64,000 nucleotides of DNA from NCBI RefSeq assembly GCF_001905655.1, contig NZ_JMHT01000061.1, positions 1-64,000 of the forward strand, in the 5' to 3' direction. The position numbers and the translations under genes are program-made. The notes beneath the pieces are model-generated. The model was not told the origin of the DNA. It did not search any database and saw only the letters and a list, made by a program, of their open reading frames with translations. How positions within the stretch are numbered: position 1 is the stretch's first letter; each line of letters opens with the position of its first letter. The stretch comes from Mycobacterium sp. ST-F2 (lineage in GTDB: Bacteria > Actinomycetota > Actinomycetes > Mycobacteriales > Mycobacteriaceae). This document shows positions 33,264-41,674 of the stretch, one piece after another.

Positions 33264-35627
33264 CTAGATCATGTCCTTCTCGGTCAGCCACCGCATGACC
33301 GGCCAGCCGACGAACACCGGCAGCCAGCACGTCAGTACCCGGTAGAGCAGCACCGACGGCACCGCGACAGCGGCCGGCAGCCCGAACGCGGCGAGACCAC
33401 CGATCAGCGCGGCCTCCACGGCACCCACACCGCCGGGTGTCGGGGCGGCCGACGCGAGCGTGCCACCGATCATGGTCACGACGCACACCGTCACGAACGA
33501 CGTCGACCCGCCGAAGGCCTCGACGCTCGCCCACAGGGCCAGAGCCGCACCCAGAGTCGTTGTGGCGCAACCCAAGATGATCAGTCCGAGGCGCTGGGGT
33601 TCGCGGGCCAGGTTGACCAGGTCGGCCCACACCTCCTTCAGCCGGGGCCGCACCGCCGTGCCCAGCCAATGCCGGGCCCGCGGTACGAGCATGAACGTGC
33701 CCACCACGCCGAGGGCCGCGCCGGCGAGCAGGTAGAGGATCGTCGACGACGGCACGAAGTGCGAGAGGTCAGCGGACGCACCGGCGGCCGCGCTGAAGAA
33801 GATCAGCAGCGCGACGTGCGTGAGCACCTGGACCGACTGCTGCAGCGCCACCGCGGCCGTCGCCCGCAGCGCGCCGAGGCCGGCCTTCTGCAGGAACCGG
33901 GTGCTGAGCGCCAGGCCGCCGACACCGGCGGGCGTCGTCGTCGCGGCGAAGGTGTTGGCCACCTGCATGATGGTCAACTTCCAGAAGTTCACCGATTCCG
34001 AGGTGCTGGCCCACAGCGCCATGGCCGCGCCGGGATAGGTGATCGCGGACACGGCCAGGCCCAGCAGGGCCCACCACCAGTTGGCGGTCCGCAGCTCGGA
34101 GAAGAACGTCGGCACCGTGCTGATGAACGGATAGGCGACGTACACCAGCGCGACGAGCAGCACCAGCTGGATGACCTGGTTGCGGGTGAACCGGGTGATG
34201 GTCTCGGTCTGGATGCGGTCGGCGCCGGTCTGGTGCTTCACCTCGTCGCGGGCCGCCGTGATGACGGCGCCGGAATCGGGCACGGACTCGCGCAGCCGCA
34301 GCGGCATCGCCGACTTGGTCAGCCGGCCCGACGCGGTCAGCACGGTGTCCTCGCCGAACTGCTCGATGGCCGCGGCCACGGCCGGCCCGGCGCCGTACAT
34401 GGCCGTCGTCGTCACCAGCAGTTGCGCGACGTCGGACTGCAACTGCACATCCGACGCGCCGTATTCGGAGTTGCCCAACCCGCCGAACACCACCGAACGG
34501 TCGTCGACGGTGATCTCGGAGACCCGCAGATCACCATGGGCGATCTGATGGTGGTGCAAGGCGTGCAGCGCCCGCCATACGTCGGCGACCGGTGTCTCGG
34601 TGTTCAGCGGAACTCCGATCGCCGGGCTGTGCGCGAACATCGTCCAGCCACGGTCGAGGGCCGCGAGCGCCACGGTCCGGGTGTTCGCGAGCTCGAGATC
34701 GCCGACGGCAATGGTCATCAGGGCGCGGTGCTCGACGGCGCGGCGCATGGACGTCTGCAGGGGCGCGGTCTCGTCGTTGCGGAGGGTGATCTTGCGCCAG
34801 AGCTGGCTCATGGCGCCGCCCACGCGCTGGTTCGGTCCGTACAGCTCGACGACGGCGCGGGTCCCGTCGGCGGAGTCGGCGCTGAGCACCAGGGGCCCGG
34901 TTCCGGCCGGGCGGACGACCGTCAGGGCCGAGACGTCGAACTGGCGGCGGGCCAGCGCCTGCACCGCGCCGGCGAGCGGAACTTCGAGCGCCGGGGTGCC
35001 GCTGACCAGAACCACCAGGGCCCCGACGAACCAGCCGACGGCCAGGCCCAGAAGCGACCGGGCCGGCACGATGGCGCTGACCACCAGATGGATCGGCACG
35101 AACGCCAGCAGCAGCGTCCACCACCAGCGGCGTAGCCGCGCGGGCTGCCAGGGGCCGGACACCGTGAGGACCGCGGCCAGCAGGGCGATCCAGCGCGGGT
35201 CGTCGAGGAACTGGGAGAAGACGGTGTTGAGGCGGTCGGACAGGTCGAAATGCCAGTTCGGGGCCGCGATGCCGTTGGAGTTGATGGACAGCGACAGCAC
35301 CGCGATCAGCCCGGCCGCGGCATACGGACCGAGCAGCTTCCACTGCCTGGTCACCAGCAGGCTGAGCAGGATGACGAACGGCAGCGCCAGGATCGCGATG
35401 GCGTAGGCGATGTAGACCAGGTTCGACTGCGTCGGGGTGAGCACGCCGACGATCCGCGACACCGACCGTTCCAGCCGGACCCAGTCGTTGCGGGTGATCA
35501 GCGAGCTGGTGACGACGGTGATGAGGAACGCCGTCGCGGCCACCAACCGCAGGATGTCGTTGGTCCGGCGGGTGATCGGTTGCAGCAGGCTGCCCGAGAC
35601 CGCGACCTCGCGCCCGTCAACCCGCAT
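33264..35627 (-). CDS. Membrane protein with kinase-like domain and UPF0104 flippase-like domain
   Basis: The 787-residue protein has N-terminal hydrophobic segments (about 25-220), then a soluble section (about 225-455) resembling a degenerate protein or aminoglycoside kinase (ALHHHQIAHGDLRVSEITVD with HGDLR in place of HRDLK, and VVFGGLG in place of DFG). The C-terminal third (about 475-787) is an LPG-synthase-TM/UPF0104 domain with PAGVGGLALSTRFL and APTPGGVGAVEAAL. It may move or modify a lipid. The loss of DFG suggests the kinase-like part is a pseudokinase. Confidence 0.75.
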   Translation of the reverse strand: MRVDGREVAVSGSLLQPITRRTNDILRLVAATAFLITVVTSSLITRNDWVRLERSVSRIVGVLTPTQSNLVYIAYAIAILALPFVILLSLLVTRQWKLLGPYAAAGLIAVLSLSINSNGIAAPNWHFDLSDRLNTVFSQFLDDPRWIALLAAVLTVSGPWQPARLRRWWWTLLLAFVPIHLVVSAIVPARSLLGLAVGWFVGALVVLVSGTPALEVPLAGAVQALARRQFDVSALTVVRPAGTGPLVLSADSADGTRAVVELYGPNQRVGGAMSQLWRKITLRNDETAPLQTSMRRAVEHRALMTIAVGDLELANTRTVALAALDRGWTMFAHSPAIGVPLNTETPVADVWRALHALHHHQIAHGDLRVSEITVDDRSVVFGGLGNSEYGASDVQLQSDVAQLLVTTTAMYGAGPAVAAAIEQFGEDTVLTASGRLTKSAMPLRLRESVPDSGAVITAARDEVKHQTGADRIQTETITRFTRNQVIQLVLLVALVYVAYPFISTVPTFFSELRTANWWWALLGLAVSAITYPGAAMALWASTSESVNFWKLTIMQVANTFAATTTPAGVGGLALSTRFLQKAGLGALRATAAVALQQSVQVLTHVALLIFFSAAAGASADLSHFVPSSTILYLLAGAALGVVGTFMLVPRARHWLGTAVRPRLKEVWADLVNLAREPQRLGLIILGCATTTLGAALALWASVEAFGGSTSFVTVCVVTMIGGTLASAAPTPGGVGAVEAALIGGLAAFGLPAAVAVPSVLLYRVLTCWLPVFVGWPVMRWLTEKDMI

Positions 35628-35675
35628 CAGCCAAGAATCCCAAGCGCCGGGCCAGTTGGCGAAATTGGCACGCCG

Positions 35676-37457
35676 TCACCCGGCCAGCGCGGGCCGCAGA
35701 AAGTCCCCGCTGACCGCCACCGCCGGCGCCGACGAATCCCCGCCGACCACCAGCGTCGCGAACGCGAGGTCCCCGACGATTCCCGCGAACCAGCCGTGTG
35801 AGTGCGTGTTGTCGCCGAATTCCGCGGTGCCGGTCTTGCCGCCGAGGCCGTCGACGTCCTTGAGCGCGGTCGCGGTGCCCTCGGTGACGGTCAGGCGCAT
35901 CATGGCGCGCAGCGCGTCGGCGGTCGCCTTGTCGACCGGGGTCGACGGCGTGCTGGCGGTGGTCTCCTGGCCGGGCAGCAGCGTGGGCGTGATGGTCGCG
36001 CCATGCGCGAGGCTGGCCTCGGCGACCGCCAACCCGAACGGGCTGACGGTGACGGTGCCCTGGCCGATGCCGTTCTCGACGCGCTGCGCTGGAGTGTCGG
36101 CGTTCGGCACCTTGCCCGTCACGGTCGTGATGCCGGGGATGACGAAGTCGACACCGATACCGAGGGTCCTGGCGGTGTTGGGCAGCGCGTCGGCGGGCAG
36201 CTTGTCGGCGAGCGCGGCCATGGTGGTGTTGCAGGAATGCGCGAAGGCCTGCTCGAGCGGCACGGTGCCGAGGTCGAACTTGTCCTCGTTGGGGATGGTG
36301 CGGTTCTCGATGGTCACCGTGCCCGGGCAGGGCTCGGGGGTGTCGGCCTTGGCGAGTCCCTTCTCGAGGGCCGCGGCGGTGGTGACGGTCTTGAACGTCG
36401 ACCCCGGCGGGTAGAGGCCGGTGAAGGCAACGGGTCCCTGCGCGTTGGCCGCGTCGTTCTGGGCCGCCGCCAGGATGGCACCGGTGCTGGGCGCGATGGC
36501 GACGAGGACGGTCGGGCGGGAATCGGTGGACACGGCGTGCTGCGCGAGGAGCTGTAGCCGCGGGTCCAGGGTGGTGCGAACGGGTTTGGTGTCTTGTGGG
36601 GCGGTGGTTGCGAGCTCATCGGTCGGCTGGCCCTGGTCGTCGACCAGATCCACCGACCAGCCGGCGGTCGCGTCGATGGCCTTCTGCCACACCTCGGGCA
36701 GCCCGGCGATGGCCGGCGAGTGCAGGTTGGGATCGACCGTCAGCAGCGCGCCCTGCTTGGTGACGGTGACGCCGGGAATCTGGGTGAGCTCGTCGGCGAC
36801 CTGCGCGAGGTCGGCCTCACGGAGCTTGACGACGGTGACGCGGTCGTCCTGATTGCCGTTGAACTCGCCTGCGATGGACTCGGCAGTGATGGTGTCGTCG
36901 AACCGGGCAACCACCGGAGCCAACGCCGCGGCGGAGTCGAGATGGTCGCGGCCGAGGGTGATGACGCCGACGGTCTGCCAATTGAGCAGGGGTTGGCCGT
37001 TGCGGTCGACGACGGGCGTCAGCAGAGCCTTGTCTTCGCTGAACTGGAACGTGCTGCCCTGACGGAGCTTGGCGTGCAAAAGTGCCGGGGCCCAGCGGAT
37101 TTTCCAATCGTCGCCGACTTTGGTGGCAATTGCCGTTGTGTCGTAACGAAATTCGCGGCCGGGACCGAGTGTCCAGGTGTAGGCGAGCTTGGCGGTCGAC
37201 TTGTTGTCGCCGTCGCCGGGTGTGGCCTTGACGTCCAGCGTGGCGTTTTTGCCCATGCCGTCGAACATGGACTTGATGACGGGTTCCGACGCGGCGGCGT
37301 CGGTGGTGTCCTTGGCCGCAGCGCCGGAGTCCTTGCGGTGCAACGCATCAGCAAACGCGTTGAAGGCATCCTCGGGTTCCGGGCCGCCAAATATCGAGCA
37401 TCCGGTAGAGCCGAGGAGCAGCGTGCAGGCCAGTAGCAGCGCAATACGTTTCGTCAT
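35676..37457 (-). CDS. Lipoprotein penicillin-binding transpeptidase
   Basis: The 593-residue protein has a lipoprotein signal (LLLGSTGC), an N-terminal NTF2-like MecA_N domain (about 30-145), a dimerisation domain and a transpeptidase domain. Its motifs are PGSTFK (catalytic Ser), SCN and KTGTAEFG. It cross-links peptidoglycan outside the membrane and resembles M. tuberculosis Rv2864c (PBP-lipo). The ATG at 37457 (MTKRIALLL) gives the best signal peptide. Confidence 0.92.
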   Translation of the reverse strand: MTKRIALLLACTLLLGSTGCSIFGGPEPEDAFNAFADALHRKDSGAAAKDTTDAAASEPVIKSMFDGMGKNATLDVKATPGDGDNKSTAKLAYTWTLGPGREFRYDTTAIATKVGDDWKIRWAPALLHAKLRQGSTFQFSEDKALLTPVVDRNGQPLLNWQTVGVITLGRDHLDSAAALAPVVARFDDTITAESIAGEFNGNQDDRVTVVKLREADLAQVADELTQIPGVTVTKQGALLTVDPNLHSPAIAGLPEVWQKAIDATAGWSVDLVDDQGQPTDELATTAPQDTKPVRTTLDPRLQLLAQHAVSTDSRPTVLVAIAPSTGAILAAAQNDAANAQGPVAFTGLYPPGSTFKTVTTAAALEKGLAKADTPEPCPGTVTIENRTIPNEDKFDLGTVPLEQAFAHSCNTTMAALADKLPADALPNTARTLGIGVDFVIPGITTVTGKVPNADTPAQRVENGIGQGTVTVSPFGLAVAEASLAHGATITPTLLPGQETTASTPSTPVDKATADALRAMMRLTVTEGTATALKDVDGLGGKTGTAEFGDNTHSHGWFAGIVGDLAFATLVVGGDSSAPAVAVSGDFLRPALAG

Positions 37458-37583
37458 GACCCTTCGAGCCAACCATGAGTGGCTATGAATTCCGGCGTTG
37501 AAACGCTGGGGTGGCCCGGTATCGCGTAGTGTCCGGGGCGGCGGGCATTCCGCTACACGTCGGAGCGTATTGAAAGGTCTGGC

Positions 37584-38321
37584 ATGAGTGGTGTGGTGGT
37601 TACCGGTGGCGCATCGGGTATCGGCCTGGCGTCGGCCAAGGCGCTGATCGCCGACGGTCGCGCGGTGTCACTGTTCGACATTTCACCGCAGGTGGTGGCG
37701 GTGGCTGCATCGCTTGGCGTGCACGGCGTCGTCGTCGATGTCAGTGACACCGACTCCATGGCTGCCGCCGTCGAAATGGCCGCCGCCGTCATGGACGGCA
37801 TCGACGGACTGGTGCACGCCGCCGGCCGTGTACTGCCGGAACCCGTCGGCACTTTCACGGCCGAATCCTGGGACGCCGTCCTCGACGTGAACCTGCGCGC
37901 CCAGGCGCTGCTGTCTCAGCTGCTACTGCCGCATTTCGAGAAGGCGCTGGCTGCCGGTGCGGCTCCGGCGATCGTGGGGATTTCGAGCATCGAAGGGCTG
38001 GTCGGCAATCCGTTCATCCCGGCCTACTGCGCGTCGAAGGCCGGGCTTCTGGGGCTGACCCGGTCGATGGCAGGTCAGTTGGGCCCCTTGGGAATTCGCG
38101 TCAACGCGGTGTGCCCGGGCTTCATCGAAACCCCGATGCTGGCCGACGCCCTGGCCGTTCCCGAGGTCAAATCGGCGTTCGTGGCGGCGGCGCCGCTGGG
38201 TCGGTTGGGGCAGCCTGAGGAGATCGGGGCGGCGGTCGCGTTCCTGATGTCGCCGAAGGCGTCGTTCATCACCGGGACCCAGATCGTGGTCGACGGGGGA
38301 GTGACGTCGCGGCACGCGTAG
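37584..38321 (+). CDS. Short-chain dehydrogenase/reductase
   Basis: The 245-residue classical SDR has TGGASGIG (NAD(P) binding), Ser in VGISSIEG, the YCASK catalytic pair and PGFIETPM. It oxidises or reduces an unknown alcohol or ketone. AAGG lies upstream of the ATG. It is divergent from the PBP gene and appears monocistronic. Confidence 0.9.
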   Translation: MSGVVVTGGASGIGLASAKALIADGRAVSLFDISPQVVAVAASLGVHGVVVDVSDTDSMAAAVEMAAAVMDGIDGLVHAAGRVLPEPVGTFTAESWDAVLDVNLRAQALLSQLLLPHFEKALAAGAAPAIVGISSIEGLVGNPFIPAYCASKAGLLGLTRSMAGQLGPLGIRVNAVCPGFIETPMLADALAVPEVKSAFVAAAPLGRLGQPEEIGAAVAFLMSPKASFITGTQIVVDGGVTSRHA

Positions 38322-38394
38322 GTGGCGCTGGGTGCAACATGCGGGCCACAGCGGCACCAGGCTGAGGTGGTCGACACGACTTCGGAACCCGATG

Positions 38395-39720
38395 TCACCG
38401 GGTATCGGAATGCCAAATCCGGTCGTGCTCCGCGTGGGTCGACAGATACGCCCCCGGCTGGAAGTGTGTGTCGTAGAACCCGAGGTCGATGTGTTGTGCC
38501 TGAAGGTAATTCATGATGTGGACGGTGGGTACGGTGCCGGGAAACTTGCCGAAGGTGTCGTCGATGTACTGCGCGGCGATGGTCAGCAGGGTGATGAACT
38601 GCTCATCGTGTCCGGCTGCGGCCGAGCGCACGGCTCGCGAATCCCGCCACGGGCCCGGAGTGTCAGGGTGAAACGGTCCGCCGGGACCGAATTTTCTGTC
38701 GGCGAAGGCGCGCACGGCGGCGGCGAGGTCTGGGTAGTGAGGGCGGCTGTAGGTTTCGAAAACTCCGGGTAGCCCAGTGGGATTGGGCAGTGCCCACCGT
38801 TCGTCGGTTTGGACGTGGAAGCCCAGCCCGGGAACGTTCGGGTCGCCTGACGCGCCGAGAACGGTGAGCCGGTCGATACCGTCGAATGTCCAGCCGCCCA
38901 GGCCGAGTGCTCCGAGTAGTAGGTGCCCGTTGTAGACGCTGGTCATCAACTCGGCGGTCGCTTCGGTGAGTGAATACTGCTCGACGAAGGTCAACGGAAA
39001 CGGGTCGTCGTCCCGGTGCGCCAGACCTGCGGCCGCCTCCTTCAGTCCAGGGATCGGCCGATTGTGGACGTCGTCGTAGATCAGGTAACCGTTCTGCAGA
39101 AAGAACGCCAGATTGGCCAACAGATGCTGAGCGATGTCGGCGACCGGGATGACCAGCAGCGAGCCGGGGTGATTGGCGATCCACGTGTTGTGGCCTTCGA
39201 GGTAAGGCTCGGACCGTGGAATGTGGATGCGGTCGGTCGAGAGTTGGCGGTAGGAGGACACCGTCGCTGCCAGCCAGTCGTCGATGTCCACCACGCCGTC
39301 GTTGACCGGCACCGTCGGTGCGGTGTCTCGGGAGGACAGGAAGTAGGTGCCCGAGTCGTCGGTGAAGAAGAACTCGGCGATCTCGAAACCCGCGGCTGAC
39401 GGGAACGTGCGACCTGATGCCGACCCGCTGTAATTCGGGAAGGCCGGTGCATATCCGGGGTGGTGGCTGATCCCGAAATGCCAACCGGTGACGCCGGTTA
39501 CCGTCGCCAGGATCACGGCGCGCTCGACCTCGTCGAGTGGTTCCACATCCCGAGTGCTGGTGTAGGCCAACGGGCCCGACGGGATGGAGCCGCCCACGGG
39601 GAAGCGCCGCGATCGCCGGCCCTGAATTGCGGTCAACAGCGGAAACCGTGCCGCCGCTGCCAGCGCTTCGCGTTGTTGCGCGGTCAAACTCAAACGGGGC
39701 GAGGGTGTTTGGGTCGTCAT
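38395..39720 (-). CDS. Hypothetical protein, possibly nitroreductase-fold
   Basis: The 441-residue protein begins with AIQGRRSRRFPVGGSIPSGP and continues with LDEVERAVILATVTGVTGWH, which resembles the Arg-rich FMN-binding start of nitroreductase-like (SagB-type) proteins. A later NLAFFLQNGYLIYDDVHN stretch is less typical. I cannot name a substrate. No signal peptide is seen. Confidence 0.6.
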   Translation of the reverse strand: MTTQTPSPRLSLTAQQREALAAAARFPLLTAIQGRRSRRFPVGGSIPSGPLAYTSTRDVEPLDEVERAVILATVTGVTGWHFGISHHPGYAPAFPNYSGSASGRTFPSAAGFEIAEFFFTDDSGTYFLSSRDTAPTVPVNDGVVDIDDWLAATVSSYRQLSTDRIHIPRSEPYLEGHNTWIANHPGSLLVIPVADIAQHLLANLAFFLQNGYLIYDDVHNRPIPGLKEAAAGLAHRDDDPFPLTFVEQYSLTEATAELMTSVYNGHLLLGALGLGGWTFDGIDRLTVLGASGDPNVPGLGFHVQTDERWALPNPTGLPGVFETYSRPHYPDLAAAVRAFADRKFGPGGPFHPDTPGPWRDSRAVRSAAAGHDEQFITLLTIAAQYIDDTFGKFPGTVPTVHIMNYLQAQHIDLGFYDTHFQPGAYLSTHAEHDRIWHSDTR

Positions 39721-39870
39721 GGTTACCCAGATGCTAGGGCCGCCGCGCGCGTCGGGACCACAGTTCGGCGCAACCCGATGCCAACTTTGGGCGATTGGCG
39801 TGGGCGCGGCCGGGGTACCTCTCGGCCACGGCTCGGATCAGTCGGGACCGTTGGACATGCAAGGAGCGCG

Positions 39871-40143
39871 ATGAGCAAGTTATCGAAGTCGCTGTATCTG
39901 CCGTTGTCGGCTGCGTTCAGCGTCGTGGGCGGCCTGCTGGCAGGCAAGATCTTCACTGTGGTGTGGGAGCGGTTCGACGATTCGGGGGAGGGACCTCCAG
40001 ACCCCAAGGATCTGAACCGCTCGGGCGGGCAGGCACTGTTTGCCGCGGGTGTGCAGGGCCTGGTCTTCGGCTTGGTCAAGGCGGCCGTGGACCGGGCAGG
40101 GGCGCGCAGCTACCGTGCCGTGGCACACGAGAATCCGGTGTAG
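39871..40143 (+). CDS. DUF4235 membrane protein
   Basis: The 90-residue protein has two hydrophobic segments (about 9-30 and 55-72) and the DUF4235 features AGKIFTVVWERFD, then DPKDLNRSGGQALFAAGVQG. AAGGAG lies 5 nt upstream of the ATG. The family is common in mycobacteria; the role is unknown. Confidence 0.8.
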   Translation: MSKLSKSLYLPLSAAFSVVGGLLAGKIFTVVWERFDDSGEGPPDPKDLNRSGGQALFAAGVQGLVFGLVKAAVDRAGARSYRAVAHENPV

Positions 40144-40343
40144 GCAGCGCGCCGGACAGCGGCACTGGGCCTACACCGCGCACGGGATCTCATCCATGGC
40201 TCGCGTCTGTCCAGCGCGCACGCCGTCCCGGAGTCGGCCCGAAATCCGGCCAATCAGTGTTTGAAGGACGCGCAGAACGAGCAATGCAGAGGCCATGGGT
40301 GAACGTAAAGGTCTGATCGATTGTTGACAATCAAGGAGATATC

Positions 40344-40757
40344 GTGAGCATCATCGAATTGCCGTTGCGGGTCTTGCGAGCGCAATACCGTCTGGCCCGC
40401 CTTCCTCTTCAGTTCATCGAGGACCGGTGGATCGCCAACCTGGACACCGAAGCACCTGCCCGCCTGATCTATGAGCGATCGCTCGGGGGCCTGGACGCTG
40501 CGGTCGGCGGAGTGCTGGGCGATGCCACGTTGCGAAGGCGCGGCGCGGCTTTGGCCCGGCGAAGCGAAGTTCGCGGTGACGCCGCTGTGCGGAGCTTGGC
40601 TGCTGCCCAACGGCGTCGACAGGCGGGCGCGCAGCTGGAGGATTCGCTGGAAGACGCCGCCGACGACCGCGACGAAGCCGTCGCCGCCAAGCAGAACGCT
40701 GTGACCGAAGTGCGCAAGCGCGCGCAGCAGCGCAACCGGCGGGCCGGCAACGTCTGA
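40344..40757 (+). CDS. Small charged helical protein (often called IF2-family in mycobacteria)
   Basis: The 137-residue protein starts MSIIELPLRVLRAQYRLARL, continues with an Ala/Arg/Asp/Glu-rich coiled coil and ends with RKRAQQRNRRAGNV. Similar mycobacterial proteins carry the label IF2-family without evidence for a translation role. The start is GTG after AAGGAGATATC. The gap 40144-40343 holds nothing else I can support. Confidence 0.6.
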   Translation: MSIIELPLRVLRAQYRLARLPLQFIEDRWIANLDTEAPARLIYERSLGGLDAAVGGVLGDATLRRRGAALARRSEVRGDAAVRSLAAAQRRRQAGAQLEDSLEDAADDRDEAVAAKQNAVTEVRKRAQQRNRRAGNV

Positions 40758-40818
40758 TCGCGCATGAATGAAGGCGTGCACGCAGCGGCACTGCTCGGGT
40801 GCTGGCATCATCTGCGGT

Positions 40819-41622
40819 ATGCAGCGCCAGGTGAGTGCCCGACTCAACATCGACGTGACCGCCCCGACGACTCTGGAATTTCAGATCGCGGTCGCACCCC
40901 ACCCAGGCGCCTCGGTCGAGGAATCGCTGTCTTTTACGTTGGACGGCAACGAGATACAGGCTCACGAGATCTCTGGCGCGCACGGCACCCGCATTCACAC
41001 GTTCGATGCCCAGGTCGGCAATGTCAGCGTCCAGTACTCGGCCACGATCACCGGTCGAACGGACCCGGCGCCGGTCACCGAATACGACAGAACCCTGTAC
41101 CTACGGCCGAGCCGCTACGCCGAAGCGGACAGGCTCTACGGCTTCGCGGCGACGGAGTTCGGCCAGCACTCGGATGCGGCAACGTTGCTGGAGAAGGTGT
41201 CCTACTGGGTGAGGTACCGGCTGAATTACGTTCCGGGCTCCAGCGATCCGATCGACGGCGCGGTGGACACGCTGCTGGCGGGCAGGGGAGTCTGTCGTGA
41301 CTACGCCCACCTGGTGGTCGCGCTGCTGCGCGCTGCGAAAGTCCCCGCTCGTCTGGTCGCGGTCTACGCACCAGGGTGTACGCCCATGGACTTCCACACC
41401 GTCGCCGAAGCGTTGGTCGACGGGCAGTGGTGCGTAGTGGATGCGACGGGATTGGCCCCGCGACAATCCATGGTGCGCATCGCAACTGGCCGCGACGCTG
41501 CCGATATCGCGTTCCTGGACAACCACAATGGCGCCATCATGCTGAACTACGTCGAAGTCAACGCGACTGTCGACACCGACCTGCCCATCGACCCCGTCCA
41601 TGAGCTGGTATCGATCACCTGA
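40819..41622 (+). CDS. Transglutaminase-like cysteine peptidase domain protein
   Basis: The 267-residue protein has an N-terminal strand-rich region (about 1-95) and a transglutaminase-like core. The catalytic triad is Cys in GRGVCRDYAHLVVALLRA, His in DFHTVAEAL and Asp in VVDATGLAP. Such proteins act as peptidases or amidases. The ATG at 40819 is preferred; upstream in-frame starts add only low-complexity residues. Confidence 0.85.
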   Translation: MQRQVSARLNIDVTAPTTLEFQIAVAPHPGASVEESLSFTLDGNEIQAHEISGAHGTRIHTFDAQVGNVSVQYSATITGRTDPAPVTEYDRTLYLRPSRYAEADRLYGFAATEFGQHSDAATLLEKVSYWVRYRLNYVPGSSDPIDGAVDTLLAGRGVCRDYAHLVVALLRAAKVPARLVAVYAPGCTPMDFHTVAEALVDGQWCVVDATGLAPRQSMVRIATGRDAADIAFLDNHNGAIMLNYVEVNATVDTDLPIDPVHELVSIT

Positions 41623-41674
41623 CCGGGCGCCGATGCCGCCGATACCGGCGACATCGGCTCCGTCGTAGTTCGAC

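Noticed and set aside
33192..35135. 647-codon plus-strand open frame opposite the UPF0104 gene
   Set aside because: Its translation is a His/Gln/Arg/Gly-rich shadow of a well-supported minus-strand membrane protein, with no homology I can see.
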